Below are positions 1 to 8,954 of a stretch of 64,000 bases of DNA, in pieces. The DNA comes from Beijerinckiaceae bacterium (lineage in GTDB: Bacteria; Pseudomonadota; Alphaproteobacteria; Rhizobiales; Beijerinckiaceae), in contig JAPZSB010000001.1 in the NCBI GenBank assembly GCA_027531565.1, positions 62,001-126,000 of the forward strand. Reading direction: 5' to 3'. The position numbers and the translations under genes are program-made. Numbering within the stretch: position 1 is the first letter of the stretch; every line of letters starts with the position of its first letter. The notes beneath the pieces were generated by a model. The model did no database searches. It saw only the letters and a list, made by a program, of their open reading frames with translations, and was not told the origin of the DNA.

Positions 1-102
1 GAGCTTGGCGCGCCGGCCCTCGATGCGATGCGGCTGATCAAGCGGGCCTTCGATCCCGACAACATCATGAATCCGGGGAAAATTGTCACGCTTCAGCCGT
101 GA
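1..102 (+). CDS. FAD-linked oxidase, C-terminal end (partial)
   Basis: Only the last 33 codons are in the window, in frame from base 1 to the TGA at 100-102. The peptide contains FDPDNIMNPGKI, the conserved C-terminal motif of FAD-linked oxidases of the glycolate oxidase GlcD / D-lactate dehydrogenase type, where it closes the FAD-linked oxidase C-terminal domain. These enzymes oxidise 2-hydroxyacids to 2-oxoacids with a flavin cofactor. The exact substrate cannot be read from this fragment. It ends 61 nt before the AsmA-family gene on the same strand. Confidence 0.8.
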   Translation, partial: ELGAPALDAMRLIKRAFDPDNIMNPGKIVTLQP

Positions 103-163
103 TCATCGGCTCCTTTCGCGCTAGGTTTGACAGCATTGGCCCGGACGGCATCGTGATTCTGCG

Positions 164-3100
164 GTGGTCAGCCGGCATGTCGTGACGGGAAACATCGTGC
201 GGGATCTGCTGACCGGCCTTGCTGCCCTCATCGCCCTCGCGCTGATCGCGCTGATGGTCGGGCCGCATTTTGTCGACTGGGACAGCCAGCGCCTGCGCGT
301 GGCCGGGCTGGTGAGCCAGCGGCTGGGCATGCCGGCGACGATTTCCGGGCCGCTCTCGATCCGTTTCCTCCCGACGCCGACGCTGGATGCGGAGCGCATC
401 ACCCTCGGCCCGGCGGAACGGCCGGTCGTCCAGATGCGGCGGCTGCATCTCGCCCTTTCGGCCACGGCGCTCCTGTCCGGCAAGCTGGCCTTTGCCGAGG
501 CAGAGGCCGAGGAGCCGGTGCTGTTCCTCGAGGCGCTGCGGCCCTGGCTCGACCGGCTCGATCAGGAGGGGCGCGCACCGGCCCTGCCGGCCATCGGGTT
601 CGAGGCCCTGCTTCTTGACAGGCTCTCTATCGCCGAAGCCCCGGGGGCAGCCGGCACGGTGCTGGCCGGGCCCTACACCGTGCGGATCGAGTTGCCGAAC
701 CTTGCCGGCCCCCTCCGGATCCAGGGGCAGGATTCCACGCAGCAGCGGGACCTGAAGATCCAGCTCGGCCAGTTCGACAAGGGTCGTGCCCGGCTGCGCG
801 GCACGCTGGAAGACCGGGCCTTCGGCGGGCGCGTTGCGCTTGATGGCTGGTTCGCGCTGCCCGGCGTGGCAGGGCGGCCGCTCTTCGACGGCTCGGCCAG
901 CTATAACGGCAATCCGGTGCTGGGCGAGCAGAAGCTCCAGTTGCCGTTCCAGGGCAGCGCCCGCCTCGTTGTCCAGCGCAACCAGGTGATCGCCGATCCG
1001 GTCAACCTGACGCTGGGCAGCGCCGATCAGGGCGTTGCCTGGGCCGGGCAGGCCTATCTCGACCTGGCCGGCGCGCGACCGCGGCTGAAAGGGCGCCTCG
1101 ATGCCAAGCGCATTGACGGGGCGGCGCTCCTGGGCACAGCGCCGGACGGGCGGCGCCCGTTTCGCCTCGATGCCGGCCTGATGCCGGCCGTGCCCTGGCT
1201 CGACGGCGAGGTCGAGCTTGGCCTCGGCGTCCTGCAACTGCCCGGCGGGCTCGTCCAGAACGTGCTGGTCCGGGCCGGGATGGATGCCGGCATCGCCCGG
1301 CTGGACGCAGCCTCGGCGGATCTGCCCGGCGGAACCCGTCTCGCCTTCCGCCGTTCGGACGAGGCCGGGCCGTCGGCGATCGAAGGCACGCTCGGCGTGG
1401 AAACCGAGGAGCTGCATATTCTCGCGGGCTGGTTGCGCGGCGGGGAGCACCTGTCGCAACTGCCGCAGCGCGCCCGGCTCGGGGTACGGTTGAAAGGCGA
1501 TTTCGCGGGAATCGCGCTCGAACGGTTCGAGATTGACAGCCCGGCCGGGCAATTGCGCGGGATGGGCCGTTTCGCGCCCGCCAGCGCGCTGGCCGGTTCG
1601 CTGCCGCGGCTGGCGCTGGACCTCCAGGCCGAGCGGTTCGATGGCCGCGTGCTCGCCGCGCTCGATCCGCTCCGGCCCGTTCCGGGGCTGGATCTCTCGA
1701 CACGGCTTTCCATCGCCCGTCTCGTGGTCGACGGGCGCGACATGGGCGGGCTCGATGTCGATCTCGAACGGGCCCAGGAAAACGGCACATTGCGGCACCT
1801 CAAGCTGACCGGCCCGCGCGGCGAGAGCATCCTCCTCACGGGGACGGCCTCGGGCGAGGGCCTCAACCTGACGGCCAAGCTGGATGCCCCCCGCCTCGGC
1901 GAGCTGAGCCGGGTGGCTGCCGCCCTGCTGCCGGGCGCCGTGACGGACATGGTCGTCAGCCGTGCGGCGGTGTTGGAGCCGGCGCTCGCGGTGGCCAATA
2001 TCCGCCTGCAGGACAAGGCCGGCGAGGCGATATGGGACGTCGCCTTCGACGGCAAGTTCGCCGGAACCGAAGCGCGGGGCCGCAGCCAGTCACAGGTGAA
2101 GGGCGACCAGCTCCACCTCTCGCTCGAAGGGCGCTTTGCCAATCCGGACGGGGCACGGCTCGCCTCTCAGCTGTCCGGTGTTGTGCTGCCGGCCGGCGAG
2201 GGCGAGGGCCTCGTCACCTTCCGGGCCGAGGGCAATCCGCGCCGGCTCGTTTCCGGGCAGGTCGAGGCACGGCTTGGCCAGACCGAGTTCCGCCTCGAGG
2301 GCGGGCTGAACCCGTTCCGGTCCGCCCCCGTGGAGGGGCGCATGACGCTGGTGACGACCGATGCCGGCCGGATCGGCCGGGCGCTGATCGGGAACCGCGC
2401 CACGCTGGGCGATGGCCGTCCTGCCAGGATCGCTGCGACCCTGCGCGGCTCGCGCGAGACGATCACCCTCGGCGATCTCGATGCCCGGCTGGGCGATTTG
2501 CCGCTCCGCGGCGAGATTGCCTTCGACCTGACCCGCGCAGGGCAGGTGGCCGGGCAGATCCGGGCGGGCGAGCTTTCGCTTGAAGGATTGCTGTCGCCCG
2601 CCTTTGGCCGGGGCTGGCCGGATTTCGATACGACCTGGCCCAAGACCGGGTTCGGCGAGGCGATCCGGTCGCCGCTCGCGGGCGATCTCTGGATCGAGGC
2701 CGAACGCCTCGCCCTGCCGGGCGGCAGCCGGCTGGAAACGCCGCAATTCGTCTTCCGCTTCGGGCCCGACTCGGTCGGGCTGGAAGGGTTCGAGGCCCGT
2801 TCGGGTGATGCGCGTGTTTCCGGCGGCCTGACGCTGCTGCGCCGGGGCGACCAGGTGGAGGCGGCGGGGCGGCTCGATCTCGCCCGCTGGCCGCTGGCCG
2901 CGCCCGGTGGAAGGCTCTCCGGATCCCTGCCTTTCTCTGCCTCGGGGGGAAGCTGGCTCGATCTGGCTGCCAGCCTGACAGGCGCTGGCCAGCTTGCTTT
3001 CGACGATCTGGTGATTGCCGGGCTCGATCCGGGCGCCCTGCCGCGGGTGAGCGCGACGCCGATCGACCGGATCGAACCCGTGACCGAACTCACCGTGGGG

Positions 3101-3826
3101 GCCCTTGTCGACAAGGCGTTGCAGCAGGGCGAATGGCGCGTGCCGGGCCGCTTGCAGCCCGCGGGAATGAGCAACGGGCAGGTGCGCGTCAGCCTTGGCG
3201 CTGAACCGGCGGGAACGGTCGAAGCCGGGGCCGTGACGGTGCAGCCCTCGATCCTGTTCGATCTCGTGCGCCGCGAGGTCGAGGCCCGGTTCCAGCTCCG
3301 CCAGACCGGGATTCCGCCGGGCTGGCGCGGGGCCGCGCCCGAGATCGGGCTGACCGTCGCCTCCCGGTATGATCCGCGCCGGCCCGGCATGTCGCCTTTG
3401 CAGCGCCGGATCGATGTCGCCTCGCTGCTCAACGGTTTCCTCGCCATGGCGATCCAGCGCGATCTCGAGAAGGCCGAGGCTTTCGAGGCGGACCTGCGCG
3501 AGCGCGCGGCGCATCTGCGCCGCCAGCGGGCCGACCGGTTCACCGAGCGCCGCCTGCGCGAGATCCGCGAGGTCGAGGCGGTGATCGAGCAGGAGGCGGC
3601 GGCGATCCGCCGTCGGGCGGCGGCTGCGGCGGAGTTCGAACGGCAGCGCGCCGTCCGGGAGGAGCTGGCCCGGCAGGCCGAACTGGCACGGCAGGCCGAA
3701 CTGGCGCGGAGGGCCGAGGAGGAGCGGGTCCGGCGCGAAGCGCAGCAGCGGCAGGAGCCGGCCGTGCCGCCGGCGCGCGCGATGCCGCTCGACCTGACGG
3801 CACCCACGCCGGCGCCACCGGGCTGA
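164..3826 (+). CDS. AsmA family protein (large, with C-terminal charged coiled coil)
   Basis: Encodes 1220 residues from a GTG. In-frame GTGs at 182 and 197 are alternative starts, and a good SD is lacking at all three. A single membrane anchor (about residues 15-33) is followed by an AsmA-type N-terminal region with the typical stretch VDWDSQRLRVAGLVSQRLGM, then a long repetitive beta-rich body and an AsmA C-terminal region. AsmA/TamB-like proteins are inner-membrane-anchored periplasmic proteins linked to outer-membrane lipid supply and assembly. From about residue 1090 the protein turns into a highly charged Arg/Glu/Ala helix with RQAELA repeats and a Pro-rich end, which is unusual for the family and may be a coiled coil. 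The family is clear; the role in this cell is inferred. A perfect TTGACA at 127-132 lies upstream, but no good -10 was found. Confidence 0.85.
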   Translation: MVSRHVVTGNIVRDLLTGLAALIALALIALMVGPHFVDWDSQRLRVAGLVSQRLGMPATISGPLSIRFLPTPTLDAERITLGPAERPVVQMRRLHLALSATALLSGKLAFAEAEAEEPVLFLEALRPWLDRLDQEGRAPALPAIGFEALLLDRLSIAEAPGAAGTVLAGPYTVRIELPNLAGPLRIQGQDSTQQRDLKIQLGQFDKGRARLRGTLEDRAFGGRVALDGWFALPGVAGRPLFDGSASYNGNPVLGEQKLQLPFQGSARLVVQRNQVIADPVNLTLGSADQGVAWAGQAYLDLAGARPRLKGRLDAKRIDGAALLGTAPDGRRPFRLDAGLMPAVPWLDGEVELGLGVLQLPGGLVQNVLVRAGMDAGIARLDAASADLPGGTRLAFRRSDEAGPSAIEGTLGVETEELHILAGWLRGGEHLSQLPQRARLGVRLKGDFAGIALERFEIDSPAGQLRGMGRFAPASALAGSLPRLALDLQAERFDGRVLAALDPLRPVPGLDLSTRLSIARLVVDGRDMGGLDVDLERAQENGTLRHLKLTGPRGESILLTGTASGEGLNLTAKLDAPRLGELSRVAAALLPGAVTDMVVSRAAVLEPALAVANIRLQDKAGEAIWDVAFDGKFAGTEARGRSQSQVKGDQLHLSLEGRFANPDGARLASQLSGVVLPAGEGEGLVTFRAEGNPRRLVSGQVEARLGQTEFRLEGGLNPFRSAPVEGRMTLVTTDAGRIGRALIGNRATLGDGRPARIAATLRGSRETITLGDLDARLGDLPLRGEIAFDLTRAGQVAGQIRAGELSLEGLLSPAFGRGWPDFDTTWPKTGFGEAIRSPLAGDLWIEAERLALPGGSRLETPQFVFRFGPDSVGLEGFEARSGDARVSGGLTLLRRGDQVEAAGRLDLARWPLAAPGGRLSGSLPFSASGGSWLDLAASLTGAGQLAFDDLVIAGLDPGALPRVSATPIDRIEPVTELTVGALVDKALQQGEWRVPGRLQPAGMSNGQVRVSLGAEPAGTVEAGAVTVQPSILFDLVRREVEARFQLRQTGIPPGWRGAAPEIGLTVASRYDPRRPGMSPLQRRIDVASLLNGFLAMAIQRDLEKAEAFEADLRERAAHLRRQRADRFTERRLREIREVEAVIEQEAAAIRRRAAAAAEFERQRAVREELARQAELARQAELARRAEEERVRREAQQRQEPAVPPARAMPLDLTAPTPAPPG
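3671..3706 (+). repeat. Tandem 18-bp repeat inside the AsmA-family gene
   Basis: Two adjacent, nearly identical 18-bp units (3671-3688 and 3689-3706) each encode RQAELA in the C-terminal charged helix. They differ only at the last base. A degenerate third unit (RRAEEE) follows. This looks like a recent local duplication in a coiled-coil segment, not a mobile or regulatory element. Confidence 0.75.
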
Positions 3827-3835
3827 GCCGGCGTT

Positions 3836-4081
3836 TCAGTCCTCCCCGCCGGGCTGCGGCGCGATGGCGCCGCCGGCGATCAGCCATTCCAGCAGGTGGA
3901 CGCGGATGGCCGAGGACAGGTTGCCCTCGCGGCGCTCGCGGTCGATCTCCTCGACCAGCGCGCTCAGGCTGCGGCCCTCGCTGTCCGCCTTCTGCCGCAG
4001 GAACCGCCAGAAGGGCTCTTCCAGCGAGATCGACGTCGCGTGGCCGGCAATGCGCAGGCTGCGCTTGATGACGGGGGGCAT
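3836..4081 (-). CDS. Ribbon-helix-helix domain protein
   Basis: An 81-residue protein beginning MPPVIKRSLRIAGHATSISL, followed by EEPFWRFLRQKADSEGRSLSALVEEID. This is the pattern of the alphaproteobacterial RHH_4 family (beta strand, then two helices), a compact DNA-binding fold. It starts 3 nt after the stop of the DUF4169 gene, so the two are almost certainly co-transcribed. The target is unknown. Its 3' end lies 9 bp from the end of the convergent AsmA-family gene. Confidence 0.82.
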   Translation of the reverse strand: MPPVIKRSLRIAGHATSISLEEPFWRFLRQKADSEGRSLSALVEEIDRERREGNLSSAIRVHLLEWLIAGGAIAPQPGGED

Positions 4082-4084
4082 GGC

Positions 4085-4282
4085 TCAGCGTTTCGGATCG
4101 GGGTCGGGCTCGATGCGGCCCGCCTCGTGCAGGCGGGTGCGGCGCGTTTCCTCGGCCTTGCGGGCCTGCTTTTCCGCCTTGGTCTGGCCGAAGCGGACAC
4201 GGTTCTCCTGCGCCTGACGCTCTGCCTCGGCGCGGGCCAGCTTCTTGCGGGCCTGCCGGAAGTTGATGACAGTGTCGCTCAT
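4085..4282 (-). CDS. DUF4169 family protein
   Basis: A 65-residue, strongly basic protein beginning MSDTVINFRQARKKLARAEA, the hallmark of DUF4169. I chose the ATG at 4282 because the conserved family start lies there; an upstream in-frame extension to 4357 looks non-coding. The protein is mostly one charged helix with no catalytic motif. DUF4169 and the ribbon-helix-helix gene are commonly paired near fumC in rhizobial genomes, as far as I recall, which matches the arrangement here. Function unknown. Confidence 0.82.
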   Translation of the reverse strand: MSDTVINFRQARKKLARAEAERQAQENRVRFGQTKAEKQARKAEETRRTRLHEAGRIEPDPDPKR

Positions 4283-4340
4283 CGTGTCGCTGCTGGCCCT
4301 GAACCGCCCGGAATCCTGCTCCCGGCGGAAGATGCCCGGA

Positions 4341-5033
4341 TCAGTCGCGGATGGCAATGAAGCTCTTGGTCAGGCCGAAGAACCGCTCCTTGATCATGCG
4401 GGCCGGCTCGGGGAACAGGGCGCGGAACCGGACGGCATCGACCATGATCGCATCCTCGCAGAAGCGCATCGCATCATCGAGGGTCTCGGCTTTCGGGAAC
4501 GCGCCGAGGGCCATGTGGCGCGTCCACCAGATGCGCATCGGCATCGGCAGCCAATGGAAGAACGGCGCGCGGAAATGCGGTTCGATCGGGAAGCCGAAAG
4601 CGGGCGTCTGGACATAGTAGCACGGCGCCAGGCGCTGGACTTCCGCCGCCATGGCGCGCATCGCGGCCCACCGGCCGACATGCTCGATCACCGAATTGGA
4701 ATGGACGATGTCGAAGCTGTTATCCGCGAATTCCGGCATCGCGCAGGCATTGCCGGCCAGCGAGGTGAAACGCGGATCGCTGACGCGCTCGGCCTGCAGG
4801 TTGACGAGCGTGAAATGCAGGTCATGCCGCTTCCAGAGCGGTTCGACCGCCAGCCAGTATTCGGCCGTGCCGCCGACATCGAGAATGCGGGCGGAGCCCT
4901 TCTCGGCCACCACCTTGTCGATCAGCGCCATGATATAGGCAAAGCGCTTCAGGCGGAACGAACTCAACGGCGAGGCCTCGCCCTGGATGGAAACCTTGTT
5001 CGCGGTCTGGATCGTTCCGGATGCTGACGCCAT
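4341..5033 (-). CDS. Class I SAM-dependent methyltransferase
   Basis: 230 residues. The SAM-binding motif I appears as ARILDVGGTAEYW (about residues 48-60), followed by an acidic turn and a motif IV-like segment FDIVHSNSVIEHV, typical of the Methyltransf_11/25 Rossmann fold. The acceptor substrate cannot be told from sequence. It lies downstream of fumC on the same strand, but a terminator at 5100-5132 separates them, and it is 58 nt upstream of the DUF4169 gene. A strong hairpin occupies its 5' untranslated region at 5037-5068. Confidence 0.8.
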   Translation of the reverse strand: MASASGTIQTANKVSIQGEASPLSSFRLKRFAYIMALIDKVVAEKGSARILDVGGTAEYWLAVEPLWKRHDLHFTLVNLQAERVSDPRFTSLAGNACAMPEFADNSFDIVHSNSVIEHVGRWAAMRAMAAEVQRLAPCYYVQTPAFGFPIEPHFRAPFFHWLPMPMRIWWTRHMALGAFPKAETLDDAMRFCEDAIMVDAVRFRALFPEPARMIKERFFGLTKSFIAIRD

Positions 5034-5036
5034 GCC

Positions 5037-5068
5037 CTAGCCCTTCCTGTTCTGACGGAAGGGCTTAG
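5037..5068 (-). other. Strong hairpin in the 5' UTR of the methyltransferase gene
   Basis: AGCCCTTCC (5039-5047) pairs with GGAAGGGCT (5057-5065), nine base pairs around a nine-base loop, and flanking bases extend the stem with a bulge. It begins 4 nt upstream of the methyltransferase start codon, leaving no room for an exposed SD. There is no T-run on either side, so a simple intrinsic terminator is unlikely. A role in translation control of the minus-strand gene is possible but unproven. Confidence 0.5.
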
Positions 5069-5099
5069 GCCGGCATGTTTGACAACCCCTAAACGCCGG

Positions 5100-5132
5100 T
5101 AAAAAGCCGGGTTTCGTGATGAATCCCGGTTT
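5100..5132 (-). terminator. Rho-independent terminator of fumC
   Basis: Read on the minus strand, AAACCGGG and CCCGGCTT form an eight-pair stem (one G-U) extended inside by GA/TC pairs, followed directly by TTTTT. It lies 22 nt past the fumC stop codon and separates fumC from the methyltransferase gene. Confidence 0.8.
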
Positions 5133-5154
5133 AAGGCGATTGCCGAATTCTCGG

Positions 5155-6540
5155 TCAGCCCGGCGAGATCATGTTTTCCGGGCGGACGATGGCGTCGAAA
5201 TCCTCGGCCGGAATGCCGTCCTTGATCGCTTCCTCGCGCAGGGTCGTGCCGTTCTTGTGCGCGGTCTTGGCGATCTTGGCGGCGCGGTCATAGCCGTATT
5301 TTTCCTTCAGCGGCGTGACCAGCATCAGCGAGTTGCGCAGGCCGGCCTCGATATTGTCGAGGCGGGGCTCGATGCCGACCACGCAATTGTCGGTGAAGGA
5401 CACCGCCGCATCGGCCAGCAGCCGGACCGACTGGAGGAAATTGTAGGCCATCATCGGGTTGAAGACGTTCAGCTCGAAATGGCCCTGGCTGCCGGCAAAG
5501 CCGATCGCGGCATTGTTGCCGTGGATATGCGCGGCGACCTGGGTCAGCGCCTCGCATTGCGTCGGGTTGACCTTGCCCGGCATGATCGAGGAGCCCGGCT
5601 CGTTTTCCGGCAGGGCAAGTTCGCCGAGGCCGGCTCGCGGGCCCGAACCGAGGAAGCGGATATCGTTGGCGATCTTGAAGCAGCTCATCGCCACGGTGGT
5701 GATCGCGCCATGCGTCATGACCATCGCGTCATGGGCGGCGAGGGCCTCGAACTTGTTCGGGGCCGAGGTGAAGGGCAGGCCGGTGATGCCGGCGATCTTC
5801 TCCGCCACCTTCTCGGCGAAGCCGACCGGCGAGGCGAGGCCGGTGCCGACGGCGGTGCCGCCCTGCGCCAGTTCCATCAGCATCGGCAGCGTCATCTCGA
5901 CGCGGGCAATGCCGTTCTCGATCTGCTTCGCATAGCCGGAGAATTCCTGGCCGAGCGTCACCGGCGTCGCGTCCTGGGTGTGGGTACGGCCGATCTTGAT
6001 GATATGCGCCCAGGCCTTCGCCTTGGCATCCAGCGCGCCATGCAGGTGCTTCAGCGCCGGCAGCAGCCGCTCGACCACTTCCGCGGCGCAGGCAATATGC
6101 ATCGCCGTCGGGAAGGTGTCGTTCGAGGATTGCGACATGTTGACATGGTCATTCGGATGGACCGGCTTCTTCGAGCCCATCTCGCCGCCGAGCATCTCGA
6201 TCGCGCGGTTCGAGATGACCTCGTTGGCATTCATGTTCGATTGCGTGCCGGAGCCGGTCTGCCAGACCACCAGCGGGAAATGCGCGTCCAGCTTGCCGTC
6301 GATGACTTCCTGCGCGGCCTCGATGATGACGGCACCGAGCTTCGGATCCAGCTTGCCGAGCGCGATATTGGCTTCGGCGGCGGCGCGCTTGACGATCCCC
6401 AGAGCCTTGATGATCGGCTGCGGCTGCTTTTCCCAGCCGATCCTGAAATTGCCGAGGCTGCGCTGCGCCTGGGCCCCCCAGTAGACGGTGCTGTCCACGT
6501 CGATCGGGCCAAAAGTATCGGTTTCGATGCGCGTCGCCAT
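5155..6540 (-). CDS. fumC: Fumarate hydratase class II
   Basis: 461 residues, the usual length of class II fumarases. The enzyme interconverts fumarate and L-malate in the TCA cycle and needs no iron-sulfur cluster. The superfamily signature [10 protein letters not shown] lies at residues 316-325 and the catalytic-loop segment [12 protein letters not shown] at about 183-194, with the conserved His at 187. I chose the ATG at 6540 ([15 protein letters not shown]) because it matches the family start and has a GAGAGG SD; the frame is open further upstream but that part is not conserved-looking. A promoter-like pair lies at 6575-6603 and a terminator follows at 5100-5132, suggesting a monocistronic unit. 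Confidence 0.97.
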   Translation of the reverse strand: MATRIETDTFGPIDVDSTVYWGAQAQRSLGNFRIGWEKQPQPIIKALGIVKRAAAEANIALGKLDPKLGAVIIEAAQEVIDGKLDAHFPLVVWQTGSGTQSNMNANEVISNRAIEMLGGEMGSKKPVHPNDHVNMSQSSNDTFPTAMHIACAAEVVERLLPALKHLHGALDAKAKAWAHIIKIGRTHTQDATPVTLGQEFSGYAKQIENGIARVEMTLPMLMELAQGGTAVGTGLASPVGFAEKVAEKIAGITGLPFTSAPNKFEALAAHDAMVMTHGAITTVAMSCFKIANDIRFLGSGPRAGLGELALPENEPGSSIMPGKVNPTQCEALTQVAAHIHGNNAAIGFAGSQGHFELNVFNPMMAYNFLQSVRLLADAAVSFTDNCVVGIEPRLDNIEAGLRNSLMLVTPLKEKYGYDRAAKIAKTAHKNGTTLREEAIKDGIPAEDFDAIVRPENMISPG

Positions 6541-6574
6541 GATCGCCTCTCGCTGGTCGTGTCGGATGCTGCGC

Positions 6575-6603
6575 TCGCTAACACGGGGCGGGAGCGGCTT
6601 CAA
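6575..6603 (-). promoter_or_regulatory. Predicted fumC promoter
   Basis: On the minus strand TTGAAG (6598-6603) and TAGCGA (6575-6580) are separated by 17 nt and lie 35 nt upstream of the fumC start. The same TTGnnn-N17-TAGCnn layout recurs before ilvB and thiM in this window. Assigned by pattern only. Confidence 0.5.
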
Positions 6604-6694
6604 CCGCGACGCAAGTCGGGTCCCGCAGGCGGTGCCGGTGTTTTGACAGGACGGGCGGCGCATGCCACGTTTCATGCCGAGCAGGGGCACGAGC

Positions 6695-7885
6695 ATGAGA
6701 CGTTTGCGGTTCGCCATCATTCTGGCGCTGGGCGGCGGCTGGTCCGCCGGCGGAACGGCGCAGAACGTGCCGCCCCCGGCCAACGAGATCGACCTCAAGC
6801 TGTTCGACAAGGCCGAGGTGGATCGCTCCAAAGGGTGCTCGCTGGCGCTGTGGCAGGCCAACCGCGATCCCGATAATGACCGTTTCGCCTTCATCTTCAC
6901 CGAGCGGTTCCGCGGCACGGCGCATCAGCGCGAGGCGGCGCAGATCAAGATCGGCACCAGCATCATCCCGCTCCAGCGTGTCGCGACCGGCGGGCGGAGC
7001 GAGGGCTACGACCTCTATCCCTTCCAGCTCTACAAGATGCCGGACGAACAGGGCTATGTCGTGCTCGACCTGAAGCTCGAGCCCGAGCAGGGCGAGGCGG
7101 TCGAGATTTCCAGCGGCAAGCTGATGGTGACGATGCTGGGCAAGCTCGCCTTCCGCGCCTCGGTCAAGGGCGGTGCCGGCTGTTCCGGCCCGCCGCTGCC
7201 CGGCCCCTCCGCTGCCCCGGTCGCCACCGCACCCGTACCGCGCGGCGGCCAGCCGCCCGCGCCGCCCAACGCCGCAGGTGGCCCGCTCACGGCCGGGACA
7301 ATGGCGCCCGGCGCGGCTGCCGGGGGTTCGCTGGCGGCCAGCAGCCAGACCCGCCCGCCCGCCGGGGCGCAACCTGCCCGCCCCGTCGTTGCAGGGCCGG
7401 ACATGTTCGAGCGCTATTCGGTGCGCCAGCAGCAGGTGCCGGCCCGGTTCCTGCAGGGCATCAACCAGCGTTTCGGATGCACGGTGCCGTCGCAGCGCAA
7501 TGGGATAACCGGGTTCCAGATGTCCGAGGAATCGGCGATCTGGCAGATCCCGTGCGACCGGTTCGGCCAGAACCTGACCTCGGTCTTCGCGCTGGTCTAC
7601 CTGCCGGCACCGGACCAGCAATACGAGATCCTCGAAACGCCGTCACCACGCGGGCTCGATCGAAAGCTCGATTCCGGGGTGCTGATGTCTGCGCAATGGG
7701 ATGTCCGCAGCCGGACGGTGACATCGCTTTACCCGGCCAGCGACCGGCAGGATTGCGGCATATTCGAACGCCATGCCGTGACGCGGGAAGGCAAGCTGGC
7801 GCTGGTCGAATTCCGGGAAAAGACGCGGTGCGACGGCGTGGCCGGCCGGCCCGACCAATGGCCGCTGGTGTTCGGGCGCCGCTGA
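6695..7885 (+). CDS. Secreted protein of unknown function, two domains joined by a Pro/Ala linker
   Basis: 396 residues from the ATG at 6695, which has an AGGGG SD; an upstream in-frame ATG at 6662 would place extra residues before the signal peptide. [20 protein letters not shown] looks like a Sec signal peptide. The N-terminal domain (about residues 25-165) is beta-rich with one Cys near residue 50 and one near 165. A low-complexity Pro/Ala/Gly linker follows (about 165-240), then a second domain with Cys residues ([31 protein letters not shown]) that could form disulfides. I do not recognise the family. It is divergent from fumC and convergent with sspB. Probably periplasmic. Confidence 0.75.
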   Translation: MRRLRFAIILALGGGWSAGGTAQNVPPPANEIDLKLFDKAEVDRSKGCSLALWQANRDPDNDRFAFIFTERFRGTAHQREAAQIKIGTSIIPLQRVATGGRSEGYDLYPFQLYKMPDEQGYVVLDLKLEPEQGEAVEISSGKLMVTMLGKLAFRASVKGGAGCSGPPLPGPSAAPVATAPVPRGGQPPAPPNAAGGPLTAGTMAPGAAAGGSLAASSQTRPPAGAQPARPVVAGPDMFERYSVRQQQVPARFLQGINQRFGCTVPSQRNGITGFQMSEESAIWQIPCDRFGQNLTSVFALVYLPAPDQQYEILETPSPRGLDRKLDSGVLMSAQWDVRSRTVTSLYPASDRQDCGIFERHAVTREGKLALVEFREKTRCDGVAGRPDQWPLVFGRR

Positions 7886-7897
7886 CGGGCAGCCCGG

Positions 7898-8554
7898 TTA
7901 CTTCTTCTTGCGGAACGCTTCGAGGCTGACGACTTCCGCGCCGCCGGCGGCAGGCTTCTCGTCTTCCGGCGCGGCGGGGGCCACCGGTTTCGTCCGGGAC
8001 TTCCGGCCCGTCGGCACTTTCTCGACCGCTTCGGCCTGTTTCGGATCGCCGTTTTCCTGCACGGTCGACGGTTCCGGCGCGGCACGCTTGCGCGGCATGC
8101 TGCCCTCGAGCGTCGCGATGGCCTCGAGCTGGTCCTTCACGGTCGGCTCTTCCGGATCCTCGCCGGAATCGTTGTCGGCCTGCGCCTCGTCCGGCGAGAA
8201 CTTCAGTCCGAACTGGACCGAGGGATCATAGAAGCCGGTCAGCGCCTCGTAGGGAACGAGCAGGCGTTCCGGCACGCCGCCGAAGGACAGTCCAACCTCG
8301 AAATTGTGATCGCCGACGATCAGGTCCCAGAACTGGTGCTGGAGAACGATCGTCATCTCCTCCGGATATTTCTCGCGCAGCCGGGTGGACAGACGCACCC
8401 CGGGAGCCTGCGAGCGGAACGTGATGTAGAAATGATGCTCGCCCGGCAGGCCCGATTTCGCGGCATCCTGCAGAACCTTTCGCACGACACCGAGCAGGGC
8501 TTCCTGCACCATGACATCATAGCGGATCAGGTCTTCGGACGGCGAATCGGTCAT
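7898..8554 (-). CDS. sspB: SspB family ClpXP adaptor (alphaproteobacterial type)
   Basis: 218 residues. SspB tethers ssrA-tagged proteins to the ClpXP protease. The N-terminal domain carries the alpha-type substrate-binding fold with HHFYITFRSQAPGVRLS, EEMTIVLQHQFWDL and FEVGLSFGGVPERL. A long acidic, Pro-rich flexible linker follows, and the C terminus VVSLEAFRKKK matches the conserved alphaproteobacterial ClpX-binding tail. That domain order (SBD, linker, XB tail) is the known SspB architecture. It sits immediately downstream of the tmRNA gene on the same strand, so the tag RNA and its adaptor are neighbours; co-transcription is possible. The 12-nt gap to the preceding convergent gene leaves no obvious terminator. 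Confidence 0.93.
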   Translation of the reverse strand: MTDSPSEDLIRYDVMVQEALLGVVRKVLQDAAKSGLPGEHHFYITFRSQAPGVRLSTRLREKYPEEMTIVLQHQFWDLIVGDHNFEVGLSFGGVPERLLVPYEALTGFYDPSVQFGLKFSPDEAQADNDSGEDPEEPTVKDQLEAIATLEGSMPRKRAAPEPSTVQENGDPKQAEAVEKVPTGRKSRTKPVAPAAPEDEKPAAGGAEVVSLEAFRKKK

Positions 8555-8629
8555 GGGGCCCCTTGGCGTCGGCTACCGGACAAGACCCTGATTCTCCGGA
8601 TCCGGAAAGAGGCGGAGCCGGGCGGTCAG

Positions 8630-8948
8630 GAAAGTGGCAGGCTTCTGTTGCCAGGCGCCTGCCGGCCCCGCCTTACGGTGCTACCCGCAAGGACTTAGGT
8701 TCGGAATTCCAAACCGCGTTACGCGGCCTGGGCAACCGGAGCATAGTTGTCATTCGCAACTATAGGTTTGACCCGATAACGGCGGTATCATGCCGAGCGA
8801 AAGTCTACCCTTTACGCCCTCGTCGATCCTGTTTCGCCCCCGCCTGAAGGCCGCATGCGACCTTCAGGTGGAGGCGCCGGGTACCGCCCCCGGGTCCGAT
8901 GGGTTTATTACGACAGCCGTTTATCGCCATAGTCGCCACAAGGACGAC
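8630..8948 (-). ncRNA. ssrA: tmRNA, two-piece (circularly permuted) alphaproteobacterial form
   Basis: Read on the minus strand, the acceptor half comes first (about 8948-8867) and ends in CGCCTCCACC. A hairpin spacer (8842-8866) follows, and then the coding half starts with GGGGGCG at 8841. GGGGGCG and CGCCTCC form a seven-pair acceptor stem (one G-U), with A as discriminator; only CC of the terminal CCA is encoded. A T-arm-like CCGGG/CCCGG stem precedes the acceptor strand. The coding half carries GGATCGACG near its start and the tag frame ANDNYAPVAQAA-stop at 8757-8719. Further hairpins follow at 8671-8692 and 8636-8663. The order acceptor-spacer-coding is the permuted arrangement of alphaproteobacteria, in which the spacer is processed out. 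The outer ends are approximate. Confidence 0.94.
8719..8757 (-). other. tmRNA proteolysis-tag reading frame
   Basis: The resume codon GCG at 8757-8755 opens a 12-codon frame encoding ANDNYAPVAQAA, ended by TAA at 8721-8719. It is preceded by TAGTT, the usual context of a tmRNA resume codon. The N-terminal ANDNY part corresponds to the SspB-contacting region and the final AA to the ClpX-recognised C terminus in known tags. Confidence 0.93.
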
Positions 8949-8954
8949 ATCGTC

